From: an uncultured Bacilli bacterium
Lineage (GTDB): Bacteria; Bacillota_I; Bacilli_A; RF39; UBA660
NCBI GenBank assembly: GCA_944331815.1
Contig: CALVIQ010000004.1
Span: 1-16,538 of the forward strand
DNA length: 16,538 nt
Direction: 5' to 3'
Under the pieces are notes generated by a model. It was not told the DNA's origin. It saw nothing but the letters and a program-made list of their open reading frames with translations, and searched no databases. The translations under genes were made by a program, and so were the position numbers. Shown piece by piece: positions 7,267 through 15,391 of the stretch (positions are counted from its first letter, which is position 1; each line of letters opens with the position of its first letter).

Positions 7267-10200
7267 CTATCTAACAATAAATTTCTTTTCGATTGTTCCT
7301 ATTTTAGTTGTGCCATCATATAATTCAAATACAAATTTGTAACCACCTAACATATTTTTAAGTTCTAATTTGTTAGGTAATTCATAAATATTATCAGTTA
7401 TTTTGTTTAATTTTGTAGTAGTGTAATTACTTAAATCAATTAATGAATAATCTTGATTATAAGCTGATAAAACTTGTTTTTTATATAATGAAACTCTTAC
7501 AGTTGGATTAGTAAAATTACCAGTTTTAATTATATCAAAATTAATTATATTGTCTGTTATAACATTATCAAATGATACATCAAATCCATAATCAATTGTA
7601 ACGTTATTAGTTACAGCTACAGGAATAGTTATTTCATTACTATATGTATTAGTATATTTTCCATCATAAGATGAAAGTGCTTTTATTTTAAAGTAATAAG
7701 TTCCTGTTTCTAATTTACTATTATCAACTGAAGTAGTTATTTCTAAATTACCAATATCAGGTATTCTAACTATACCATCATTACTTGGTGAATATTCTTT
7801 TCCATTTACTTTAAATATTAAATTTTTCAAATATTCTTTATTTACTATATTTCCATTTTTATCAACTAAACTAACATTTAATCCCATTATTTTATCTTCA
7901 TAAGTTGTATCATTTATTTGATTACCATTTATAAAATCATATACTAAATTACTTGTAATATCAATTGTATTAGTAGAATCACTATTATAAATAATTGTAT
8001 CACTATAATTAGAATTAATATTTATACTAGCACTACTTTCATAAATATTAAATGGTTTTAATGTAGTTGTTAAAGTTTTAATTACACTATCTTGATTATT
8101 TAATTCCATAGCTATTTTAATATCTTCAATATTAGTTATATCAGTATTTTTAAAATCTAAAACAATAGTAAAATTCTCATTTATTTGATTTGTGTAATTA
8201 TCTTCACTAAATAAATTATCACTACCTACTTCTTTAAATAAAGTTAAATTATAATTTGTATCTTGTTTGTCAACTGTATATGTATAAACTTTATTTTGAT
8301 TGTTATCAATTAAAGTTATTTTTGTATTAAGTGGTAAAGGAGTATTAGATACAATACTATGTATTTTTCCTTCATTATAATTATAACTTGATTGATAACT
8401 TATATTCAAAGTAACAGATGATTTATTTGTTATATAATTTGTAGTAAATTTATTATTTCTACCAGCATTTAAACTATCAACACTATAACCATCAAATATG
8501 ATATATTCACTATTAACATAAGTAATATAATCAGCATTATCAATTACTTTAACATATAAAATATAAGTACCTTTATTATTAATAGTTATTTTATCATTAT
8601 AAGTATTCCAACTAACACTATCTAATTTATCTTCATTTATTATTTCATTAGATAAATAATATTCTACACTTTTAATACCAGATAAATTGTCAATAGCAGT
8701 TATTGTTAAATCGGTATTTTCATTTATATAATTTTTAATAGTTGGATTATTTAAAGTATTCCAAGTCTTATCATTCATATTAATGGTAACGTCAGAACCA
8801 GATAAATCAACTATAATTAAATCAGAGTTTAAATAATAAATATTATCATTATTATCAACTACTTTAGTATATATAACATATTTGCCTTCATTATTTAACT
8901 CAACTATATTTTCGTAATTAGTAAAAGTTAAATTTTGTATTTCTTCTTTTGTTAACTCTTTATCACTAATATAATAACTAACTTCTTTAAAAGGTCTTAA
9001 TGGATCAATTTGTTCAATACTAAAAGCAGTTGTCTTATTAAACTTAATTGAATTTAATTCGTATCCTAAATTGTTCCATGAATATGTTCCTACATGAATA
9101 TTAGCAATTGGATTATTTATATCATCAGTAGCTAAAATAGGAAAACTTCCTTCTTCATAAACCCAAACATTTTCTTCATTATTAGTTAAATCTGTACTAT
9201 CAATAAATTCATTAAATTGTAAATTATTGATAACAAATTCTTTATCTTTTAAATTATTAATATCTGTTAATGTAACACTACCAAATATACTTCCTTCATT
9301 TGTTATATTACCATCAGTATAATAAGAATTTTTAAAACTAACAACACTACTTATAATAGAATTTACTAAATAAGTTGTTTCTGTGGCAAAAGAATTATTA
9401 ATAGTTAAATTACCATTTGTAACATTATTAATTAAATGAGTAACATTACCTGTACTATAAACTTTGTTTAGTGTTCCTTTACCATGAAGTTTATTAATTA
9501 ATCCAGATGTTTTATCACCTGATAATGTACCATTATTATATGATTTATTAATTGTTATATCATTAGTATATCCAACTAAACCAACACTATTTTTACCTAT
9601 AACATTAGATTTATTAATAACATTATTTAAAATAATTTTATCAGCATTAGCAACTATTCCACTACTAATACCATAATTATAAGTTATGTCATAAGTTAAA
9701 TTATCCAATGTTATATTAGTATCTATAACTATTTTACTAATATTTCCTAAATCGAGACTAAAATCACCAGTTACTTCGTTATTATTAATTTTTATCTTAT
9801 TTTCACCAATGCTACCTTTAATTGTAACATTAGTTATATCACCTTTTATATAAGGAATCATTATATTAGAAAAATTAGATATTGTAGGAACATTAAATGT
9901 TTCTGTTTTAGTTAATTCTTCATTAGTACCAACTACATAACCATTATATAAAACATTAGTTATATTAGAATTAGTGGCACTAGATGCAATTCCAGCTGTA
10001 ATATTTCCACCATAAATCATAGCATTTTCGACATACAAATTACTTACATTACCACTTAAATTAGTAAATAAACCTGCTTCTTCATTTTCACTAGAAATAT
10101 ATAAACCATATATTCTAAAATAGTTACCATCTAAATTACCCTTAAAATTATTTAGAGATTCAAATAAATTAATAGATTTTATTTTAGTTCCAGTTTTATC

Positions 10201-10596
10201 TACATTATCATATATTTCATTAGTATTTTCTTTTACATAAAATGTTGTATTATTTAATTTATATTTAATACCTTCTTCATCATAACTAAAAATACCATCA
10301 TTTAAAACAATATCCTTATTTAATTCAAAATATGTATCAGCATAATCAGTAGTTTTTAACATTTGTGCGAAATAAGCTAATTCATTACCATTAGAAATAA
10401 TATAAGGATCATCAATTGTACCACTACCACTTCGATAACTAGTAGCTACATTGCCATCCCAAACTTCAATATCTTTGATAGTATTTCTATTTTTATATCT
10501 TGCCAAACTAGGTATCATAATTGAACAAATTAATATTAAACCTAAAATTAAAATTAAATAATTTTGTTTCGGTATTTTTTTTAACAAACCTTTCAT
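7267..10596 (-). CDS. Large surface protein with SipW-like signal, GLUG/beta-helix and Ig-like repeats
   Basis: A 1109-residue protein, first gene of its operon, with start ATG 10596 after AAGGAAG. The N-terminal helix (about 12-30) is followed by SLARYKNRNTIKDIEVWDGNVA (split here as SLARYKNRNT, 30-39, and IKDIEVWDGNVA, 40-51), again a TasA-type signal end. Residues 56-78 (GSGTIDDPYIISNGNELAYF) match the opening of GLUG-type regions. A low-complexity strand-rich stretch to about 490, ending VWVYEEGSFPIL (477-488), looks like a right-handed beta-helix. Two tandem Ig-like units follow (about 537-598 and 642-704), sharing EYYLS...GTYILYVKVIDNADYI...YVNSE. The C-terminal domain ends LYDGTTKIGTIEKKFIVR. 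No LPxTG or C-terminal membrane anchor is seen. An adhesin or fibre-tip protein is plausible; ligand unknown. Confidence 0.8.
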   Translation of the reverse strand: MKGLLKKIPKQNYLILILGLILICSIMIPSLARYKNRNTIKDIEVWDGNVATSYRSGSGTIDDPYIISNGNELAYFAQMLKTTDYADTYFELNKDIVLNDGIFSYDEEGIKYKLNNTTFYVKENTNEIYDNVDKTGTKIKSINLFESLNNFKGNLDGNYFRIYGLYISSENEEAGLFTNLSGNVSNLYVENAMIYGGNITAGIASSATNSNITNVLYNGYVVGTNEELTKTETFNVPTISNFSNIMIPYIKGDITNVTIKGSIGENKIKINNNEVTGDFSLDLGNISKIVIDTNITLDNLTYDITYNYGISSGIVANADKIILNNVINKSNVIGKNSVGLVGYTNDITINKSYNNGTLSGDKTSGLINKLHGKGTLNKVYSTGNVTHLINNVTNGNLTINNSFATETTYLVNSIISSVVSFKNSYYTDGNITNEGSIFGSVTLTDINNLKDKEFVINNLQFNEFIDSTDLTNNEENVWVYEEGSFPILATDDINNPIANIHVGTYSWNNLGYELNSIKFNKTTAFSIEQIDPLRPFKEVSYYISDKELTKEEIQNLTFTNYENIVELNNEGKYVIYTKVVDNNDNIYYLNSDLIIVDLSGSDVTINMNDKTWNTLNNPTIKNYINENTDLTITAIDNLSGIKSVEYYLSNEIINEDKLDSVSWNTYNDKITINNKGTYILYVKVIDNADYITYVNSEYIIFDGYSVDSLNAGRNNKFTTNYITNKSSVTLNISYQSSYNYNEGKIHSIVSNTPLPLNTKITLIDNNQNKVYTYTVDKQDTNYNLTLFKEVGSDNLFSEDNYTNQINENFTIVLDFKNTDITNIEDIKIAMELNNQDSVIKTLTTTLKPFNIYESSASININSNYSDTIIYNSDSTNTIDITSNLVYDFINGNQINDTTYEDKIMGLNVSLVDKNGNIVNKEYLKNLIFKVNGKEYSPSNDGIVRIPDIGNLEITTSVDNSKLETGTYYFKIKALSSYDGKYTNTYSNEITIPVAVTNNVTIDYGFDVSFDNVITDNIINFDIIKTGNFTNPTVRVSLYKKQVLSAYNQDYSLIDLSNYTTTKLNKITDNIYELPNKLELKNMLGGYKFVFELYDGTTKIGTIEKKFIVR

Positions 10597-10648
10597 AAAT
10601 ATCTTCCTTTACCACTTATTTATTCTTTAACTTCTCTACCTTATACCA

Positions 10649-10677
10649 ATTATAACACAATTCGACATCTTTTGCAC
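10649..10677 (-). promoter_or_regulatory. Promoter of the four-gene surface operon
   Basis: On the minus strand an extended -10, TGT-TATAAT (TATAAT at 10654-10649), lies about 55 bp upstream of the 1109-residue gene. The -35 is weak (GTGCAA-like around 10678-10673). Strong -10 with poor -35 is consistent with an extended -10 promoter or activator dependence. Confidence 0.55.
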
Positions 10678-10701
10678 TATGTTTCTACTAATTTATATAA
10701 A
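10672..10701 (+). promoter_or_regulatory. Possible promoter of the peptidoglycan hydrolase gene
   Basis: TTGCAC (10672-10677) and TATAAA (10696-10701) are 18 bp apart on the plus strand, about 70 bp ahead of the hydrolase start. The sequence is AT-rich, so other -10 choices exist. It overlaps the -35 area of the divergent promoter. Confidence 0.4.
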
Positions 10702-10770
10702 TAATTAGTTGTAAAAATTATTCAACAAATTGATTTCTTCATAAACTAATTTTTGAAAAGAGGTGATAAA

Positions 10771-11748
10771 ATGACAAATATAGAATTAAAAAATAAATTA
10801 TTGGATATAGTTAATAACTATAAAACAATATATGGTATGGGTACTTGGGGCTGGATAGTAACAAAATCTGCCATTGAAAGAAAGAAAAAAGAAAGTTCTT
10901 GGTGGACAACTACTAGAATTAATACTATCTCAAAAGTAATTGGCAAAGGTTATTTTATGTTTGATTGTATTGGTTTAATAAAAGGTATATTATGGGGGTG
11001 GAACGGAAATACAAAAGCAATATATGGTGGTGCTGGATATAATATAAATAAAGTTCCTGATGTAAACACTGAAGGAATGCTTGCTAAATGTATTAATGTT
11101 TCAACTAATTTTAATAACTTAGAAATCGGAGAATATTTATGGATGAGTGGACATTGCGCTATTTATATCGGTGATGGATTATGTGTCGAATGTACTCCAA
11201 TATGGAAAAATGGTGTTCAAATAACAGCTGTAGGTAATATTGAAAATAAAAAAGGTTATAATTCTAGAAAATGGACAAAACATGGGAAATTACCTTATAT
11301 TACATATACAAAGGAAGAAATTAAAACTTATAAAATTATTGTTGAAAAAATACCAACATACACTAATTCAGAAAATGCAAAAAATAAAAAAAATCCAATC
11401 GGTACATATAAAAAAGATACTTATTTTATTTTTAACGAAGCAAATGGTATGATCAATATTACTAAAATAAAAAATACTCCAGGTGCTTGGATTAATCCTA
11501 ATGATAATATAATTAAAGAAAATATACAAAATCCAGTTGAACCTGAAATACCTATTGAGCCTGAAATGCCTATTGAACCTGAAATACCTATTGAACCTGA
11601 AATACCTATTGAAGAGCCTAATACTACACCGCCAAATGAAACACCAGAAGAAACAATTGAAAAAATTCCTAATGAAAAAAAAGAAAACATTTTTATTAGA
11701 ATTTTCAAATTAATTACCAATTTTATATCTAATTTATTTAAAAAATAA
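10771..11748 (+). CDS. NlpC/P60-like peptidoglycan hydrolase with Pro/Glu repeats and basic C-terminal helix
   Basis: A 325-residue protein. ATG 10771 is chosen because AGAGGTG lies just upstream; a TTG at 10753 would include that site in the protein. The N-terminal domain has YFMFDCIGLIKGILWGWNGN (61-80) with candidate nucleophile Cys66, then GEYLWMSGHCAIYIGDG (120-136) with candidate His128, the Cys/His layout of NlpC/P60-type cell-wall peptidases. An SH3-like binding segment is possible around 187-242. Four 6-residue EPE(I/M)PI repeats follow (257-280), then a lysine-rich tail with an amphipathic helix ENIFIRIFKLITNFISNLFKK (305-325; start and end IFIRI...NLFKK). There is no N-terminal signal peptide, as in phage-type endolysins. 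It sits alone between fibre operons. Wall opening for fibre assembly or a domesticated phage lysin are alternatives. Confidence 0.78.
   Translation: MTNIELKNKLLDIVNNYKTIYGMGTWGWIVTKSAIERKKKESSWWTTTRINTISKVIGKGYFMFDCIGLIKGILWGWNGNTKAIYGGAGYNINKVPDVNTEGMLAKCINVSTNFNNLEIGEYLWMSGHCAIYIGDGLCVECTPIWKNGVQITAVGNIENKKGYNSRKWTKHGKLPYITYTKEEIKTYKIIVEKIPTYTNSENAKNKKNPIGTYKKDTYFIFNEANGMINITKIKNTPGAWINPNDNIIKENIQNPVEPEIPIEPEMPIEPEIPIEPEIPIEEPNTTPPNETPEETIEKIPNEKKENIFIRIFKLITNFISNLFKK
11539..11610 (+). repeat. Four tandem 18-bp repeats coding for EPE(I/M)PI
   Basis: Four near-identical 18-bp units (GAACCTGAAATACCTATT with third-position or single-base changes) run head to tail inside the hydrolase gene. 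They encode a stiff acidic/proline linker between the domain region and the basic C-terminal helix. Copy number may vary between strains. Confidence 0.9.
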
Positions 11749-11753
11749 TATAA

Positions 11754-11782
11754 AAAATATCACACAAATTGTGTGATATTTT
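11754..11782. terminator. Bidirectional terminator between hydrolase and cassette 2
   Basis: A near-perfect inverted repeat built on AAAATATCACACAA/TTGTGTGATATTTT. On the minus strand it is followed by six T residues, and on the plus strand it ends in TTTT. It serves the convergent hydrolase gene and the 439-residue gene. Confidence 0.85.
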
Positions 11783-11785
11783 AAA

Positions 11786-13105
11786 TTATTCATTTGTTGT
11801 TGGAACAGCTGGTCCATCATAATCAGGGAAATCTGATTGATTGTATCTTTCTTTAGTGAATCCAAAGTTAATAGTAATTTTCTTTCCTAAAGATGCGAAA
11901 TCATAGTTATCAATATCTTGTCCTTCAATCCATACATAAACTCTTAATTTAGTAATACTATTTGGAGCTAACGTCATAAATTGTGGACGATCTTTACCTT
12001 CAACATTTTTCATTGTATCAGTAAAGTATGGGAATTCAATTAATTTCATTGCACCTTTTTGTCCCGGATCAGTTCCTTCTGCAGCAGCATTGTATTCTGC
12101 TAATGTATTAGTATTAGCTGTATAACTATTATAAGCTGTACCATCGTAAATATTAACATTATCAGCAATACCAATTGTTCTACTAATAGCATATGTTGGA
12201 TAAGCAGTTGTTGTATTTAATGTTTTACATGGTGTAGCATCAGTATAAGATGCACTTGAATTAACATCTGCACCTGTTCTTTTTAAACAAGATTCATTAT
12301 ACCAATTAATAGCATTTTGTACGTGTTTAGTATCATTTGGTTCCCAAATTTGAGCATCTCTACAAATACCTGTAACATGTTCTGGATCATCATCATCATC
12401 TAAACTATCAGCACAAGTCATACTTGTTACTAATTTTTGATTTTTTGGTACATCTGTATCTAAAGCAGCACTTACACGACCTAATTGAACAAATCCAACT
12501 CTTACTGAATTTTCAATACCAGCTTTTTCTACTCCACCATCTAATGATACAGAAACTGCTGAATTAGTATTTAAATAAATTGCTTCTTCATTTAAAACAT
12601 TATTTTCTGGATAATAAGGATTTCCTGATAAGTTCTTAACAAATAAGTCAAATGCTATATATCCATCACCTTCAACATATTCTTTTGAACTAGTTGATCC
12701 ACCTACTTGTTTAGTATGATTATCAACTTGACTAGATAATAATCTATAACCACCAGTAACAGCAGTTAAACTTCCTTTTTCATATAACTTCATTCTTGAT
12801 GAAGTTGCATCCATTTCACCAATTGAAGACATTGGAATTAAACCTTGTTTAGGTTGATCTAACCATTGATTTGCATTTCCTTCATAAGCAGTTGCATTTT
12901 TAGCGTCTAATGTATAAACCCAATCCTTACCATCCATAGATAAGAATAACCCTTCTGTTGTTGCAATATTAATATCGAATTCTGTTACATTAACAGTTTT
13001 CATACCTATAAACCAAGCATAAGTTGAAACTGATAATAAAATTGCACATAAAGCACAAAGAGTAATCAGATTTCTTACTTTTTGATTTTTCTTTCTTCTT
13101 TTCAT
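11786..13105 (-). CDS. TasA/SipW-type four-cysteine secreted fibre-like protein (cassette 2, third gene)
   Basis: A 439-residue protein with start ATG 13105 behind AGGAGGT. Basic N-terminus (1-11), hydrophobic segment (12-27), then STYAWFIGMKTVNV (27-40). The body has ATTEGLFLSMDGK (48-60), MKLYEKGSLTAVTGGYRLLS (105-124), YIAFDLFVKN (149-158), IENSVRVGFVQLGR (197-210), IWEPNDTKHVQNAINWY (253-269) and YVWIEGQDIDNYDFASLG (390-407). Cysteines at 231, 248, 273 and 293. It contains an acidic run DDDDDPEH (236-243) not found in its counterpart. The protein is the copy of the 433-residue gene of cassette 1 and ends in a similar short PTTNE tail. It is the last gene before a bidirectional terminator. 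An exported fibre subunit is the favoured role, from signal type and context. Confidence 0.83.
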   Translation of the reverse strand: MKRRKKNQKVRNLITLCALCAILLSVSTYAWFIGMKTVNVTEFDINIATTEGLFLSMDGKDWVYTLDAKNATAYEGNANQWLDQPKQGLIPMSSIGEMDATSSRMKLYEKGSLTAVTGGYRLLSSQVDNHTKQVGGSTSSKEYVEGDGYIAFDLFVKNLSGNPYYPENNVLNEEAIYLNTNSAVSVSLDGGVEKAGIENSVRVGFVQLGRVSAALDTDVPKNQKLVTSMTCADSLDDDDDPEHVTGICRDAQIWEPNDTKHVQNAINWYNESCLKRTGADVNSSASYTDATPCKTLNTTTAYPTYAISRTIGIADNVNIYDGTAYNSYTANTNTLAEYNAAAEGTDPGQKGAMKLIEFPYFTDTMKNVEGKDRPQFMTLAPNSITKLRVYVWIEGQDIDNYDFASLGKKITINFGFTKERYNQSDFPDYDGPAVPTTNE

Positions 13106-13115
13106 TTTATACCTC

Positions 13116-14510
13116 CTAATTTATTGTCCATATATCATCTACTCGCGTAGCTGTTTTTTTAACTCCACCATCTTTGAATGTAAATTTAGTCATCCAACTT
13201 GGTAAAGTAAATTCCTTTTTGTCATTATCATAAGTAATTTTTGAATTTGAAATATCAGTTATTTCACCAGTATTAACATAAGATACTGTTTGGTCTCTAA
13301 CTACATCATCTGGTAATTCTGGATCACCATCATAATCGATATCTTCTCCATAGAATCTTTCTTTAGTAAATCCAAATGATACAGAGATCTTTCTTCCTAA
13401 CGAAGCAAAATCATAGTTGTCTATATCTTGTCCTTCTATATAAATATAGATCCTTACCTTAGTAATACTATTTGGAGCAAGTGTTATAAAATCAGGTCTA
13501 TCTACACCTTCATTAAACTTATCAGTATCAGTAAAGTAATCCACTTTGTATAGTTTACCTTTTTGATATGAACTTGCTATTGACTTGGTATAGCCATTAT
13601 ATTCTTTACCATCATACACATCAACTTGATCTGTATAATCAATTTCTCCACTTACTGCATAAGTTGGATAATAAACTCCATCTTTAATAGTTTTACAAGG
13701 TCCACTAAATGAAGCAGGATTAGTTATATCACTGCCAATTCTTTTACGACATGATGTTGTATACCAACTAATAGCATTAGTAACATGTTTAGTGTCATTA
13801 GGTTCCCAAATTTGAGCATCCCTATCAGCACATATACCAGTAACATCGTCATCAGATTTACAAGTAATGCCTGTAATAACATCAACATCGTCTTCTACTG
13901 CTATAACACGTCCGATTTGTGCAAAAGCCACTCTTACAGAATTTTCAATACCAGCTTTTATTTCTCCATCTTCAGCAACTTTTACTTCTGATTCTGGATC
14001 CAAATAAATTGCTTCTTCATTTTTAGGATTTAATTCTTTATAATATGCATGACCTGATTTATTTTTAATAAATAAATCAAATGCTACATATCCATCAACT
14101 TCTTTAGCTCCAGTATTTTTTACTCTTGCAGCCATTACACGATAACCACCAGGTGATGCTGTAAAACTTCCTTTTTCATACATTATAAGTCTTGATGAGC
14201 CAGTATCAATCTTACCAACTGATGAAACAGGAACTAATCCTTTGCCACCCCAACTGTTAGTGTTTCCAGGATAACTTACAGTTTTATGATTTTCTTCATT
14301 AATCGTTACTGTAGTCTCCCAATTTTCACCATCTAATGATAATAATAAACTATCAATAGCAGCAATGGAAACATCAAAACTAGAAACATTAACAACCTTC
14401 ATACCAATAAACCATGCATAAGTTGAAACGGTTAGAATAATCGTACATAAAACAGCAGCAACAAGTAATTTCTTTACTCTTGTTTCATGTTTTTTCTTAC
14501 GTCTTTTCAT
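13116..14510 (-). CDS. TasA/SipW-type four-cysteine secreted fibre-like protein with extra C-terminal tail (cassette 2, second gene)
   Basis: A 464-residue protein. ATG 14510 is chosen because GGAAGG lies just upstream; the frame also opens at TTG 14534, before that site. Basic N-terminus (1-14), hydrophobic segment (15-28), then STYAWFIGMKVVNV (29-42). Conserved blocks are WGGKGLVPVSSVGKIDT (87-103), YVAFDLFIKN (141-150), IENSVRVAFAQIGR (188-201), IWEPNDTKHV (234-243) and YIYIEGQDIDNYDFASLG (355-372), with cysteines at 217, 227, 254 and 272. It corresponds to the 414-residue gene of cassette 1. After the shared EDIDYDGDPELP it has a tail of about 60 residues (404-464) absent from all paralogues, containing VSYVNTGEITDI and ending DDIWTIN. 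It is 13 bp from the anchored-subunit gene upstream and 10 bp from the next gene. Confidence 0.83.
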   Translation of the reverse strand: MKRRKKKHETRVKKLLVAAVLCTIILTVSTYAWFIGMKVVNVSSFDVSIAAIDSLLLSLDGENWETTVTINEENHKTVSYPGNTNSWGGKGLVPVSSVGKIDTGSSRLIMYEKGSFTASPGGYRVMAARVKNTGAKEVDGYVAFDLFIKNKSGHAYYKELNPKNEEAIYLDPESEVKVAEDGEIKAGIENSVRVAFAQIGRVIAVEDDVDVITGITCKSDDDVTGICADRDAQIWEPNDTKHVTNAISWYTTSCRKRIGSDITNPASFSGPCKTIKDGVYYPTYAVSGEIDYTDQVDVYDGKEYNGYTKSIASSYQKGKLYKVDYFTDTDKFNEGVDRPDFITLAPNSITKVRIYIYIEGQDIDNYDFASLGRKISVSFGFTKERFYGEDIDYDGDPELPDDVVRDQTVSYVNTGEITDISNSKITYDNDKKEFTLPSWMTKFTFKDGGVKKTATRVDDIWTIN

Positions 14511-14523
14511 AATCCCTTCCTTC

Positions 14524-15216
14524 TTATTCTGCAACTATTGGTTTAAAATTCATACGAACTTTAAATTCACCACCTAAAATATTATCAATACAATCAGGAT
14601 CTTCGCCTTCAATCCATAAAACTATTGTATACTTGTCAATATCGTTAGGTTTAAAATTAGTAACATCTTCACTCATGATTATTTCATCATCAATAAATGG
14701 AACTGTATTTGGTTCTACTTCTCCTTCACTTGATAATTTTGCATAAGTTTGATATTCTCCATTCTTATAAATTCTAACTCTGATGGCAGCATCAACATTC
14801 TTGATAACATCATCGATAATAACCTCTCTAGTATAACCAGCAACTTCATCTCCAGTATTTTCAATATAAAATGTATATACTAAATAACTATCGCCATTAT
14901 GTGATCCACCTTCGTAATCTTTGATTTCTTCCGGTAACCATATTTCCTTGATACTGTTAAAAGTTTCAGGTGCTTTAGCTAATAATTCTGTACGATATAC
15001 TTTATATTGAAAATCGTCATAAATAATTATGCCATTATCTAAATAAAGATTTTTATCGAGTGTTATACTAAAATTACCATTATTATAAACAATACCCATT
15101 ACAAAATATAAAATAAGTAAAAGTAAAAGTAATAATATCACAGCTAGTTTAAATTTTTTTTTGAGTTTTTTTTCTTTTTTTAATTTATCGGTAGTTTTAG
15201 TAAATTTACTTTCCAT
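14524..15216 (-). CDS. Membrane-anchored short TasA-like subunit (cassette 2, first gene)
   Basis: A 230-residue protein with start ATG 15216 and an AGGTAAAAG or GGGGTG site upstream. A lysine-rich tail (1-22) is followed by a transmembrane helix (about 23-45) with no signal-peptidase-like end, then GNFSITLDKNLYL and GIIIYDDFQYKVY, nearly identical to the cassette 1 copy. Further shared blocks are GGSHNGDSYLVYTFYIEN, AAIRVRIYKNG and IDKYTIVLWIEGEDPDCIDNILGGEF, quoted in parts: DKYTIVLWIEGEDPDC and NILGGEF. The last block matches the IEGQDIDNYDFASLG region of the large proteins. It leads its cassette directly behind a near-consensus promoter. It is likely a cell-attached base, cap or assembly factor for the fibre (inference). 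Confidence 0.8.
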   Translation of the reverse strand: MESKFTKTTDKLKKEKKLKKKFKLAVILLLLLLLILYFVMGIVYNNGNFSITLDKNLYLDNGIIIYDDFQYKVYRTELLAKAPETFNSIKEIWLPEEIKDYEGGSHNGDSYLVYTFYIENTGDEVAGYTREVIIDDVIKNVDAAIRVRIYKNGEYQTYAKLSSEGEVEPNTVPFIDDEIIMSEDVTNFKPNDIDKYTIVLWIEGEDPDCIDNILGGEFKVRMNFKPIVAE

Positions 15217-15270
15217 CTTTTACCTACACCCCTTTTTTGTACACTACGATATCCTTTACAATACAATATA

Positions 15271-15329
15271 ATTATAACATACTTACTTTTTTTGTCAATA
15301 TTAATTGTCAATGATTGTCGAAAAATGTC
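15271..15329 (-). promoter_or_regulatory. Sigma-A promoter of cassette 2 with TGTC/GACA repeats
   Basis: TTGACA (15298-15293) and TATAAT (15276-15271) on the minus strand, 16 bp apart, same as cassette 1. Plus-strand TGTC tetramers begin at 15293, 15306, 15316 and 15326, spaced 13, 10 and 10 bp. About 80 bp around the promoter aligns without gaps to the cassette 1 promoter. Confidence 0.78.
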
Positions 15330-15348
15330 ATATCTGTTATTTAGCAAT

Positions 15349-15375
15349 AAAAAAAGTCAAATGTTATAATTTGAC
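15349..15375 (-). terminator. Terminator of the prepilin peptidase operon
   Basis: Stem GTCAAAT/ATTTGAC (15356-15362 against 15369-15375), loop of 6, followed by seven T residues on the minus strand. It lies 17 bp after the peptidase stop and separates that operon from cassette 2. Confidence 0.8.
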
Positions 15376-15391
15376 AATTATTCTTTATTAA

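Noticed and set aside
11240..11720. Frames on both strands inside the hydrolase gene
   Set aside because: They are shadows; one owes its GSIGIS repeats to the 18-bp repeats read on the other strand.
13785..13991. Plus-strand open frame of 68 codons
   Set aside because: It is antisense to the conserved cysteine region of the 464-residue protein and has no start signals.
1030..14510. Sortase anchoring of the fibre proteins
   Set aside because: No LPxTG-helix-basic tail is seen at any C-terminus; LPSWM near the end of the 464-residue protein does not fit.
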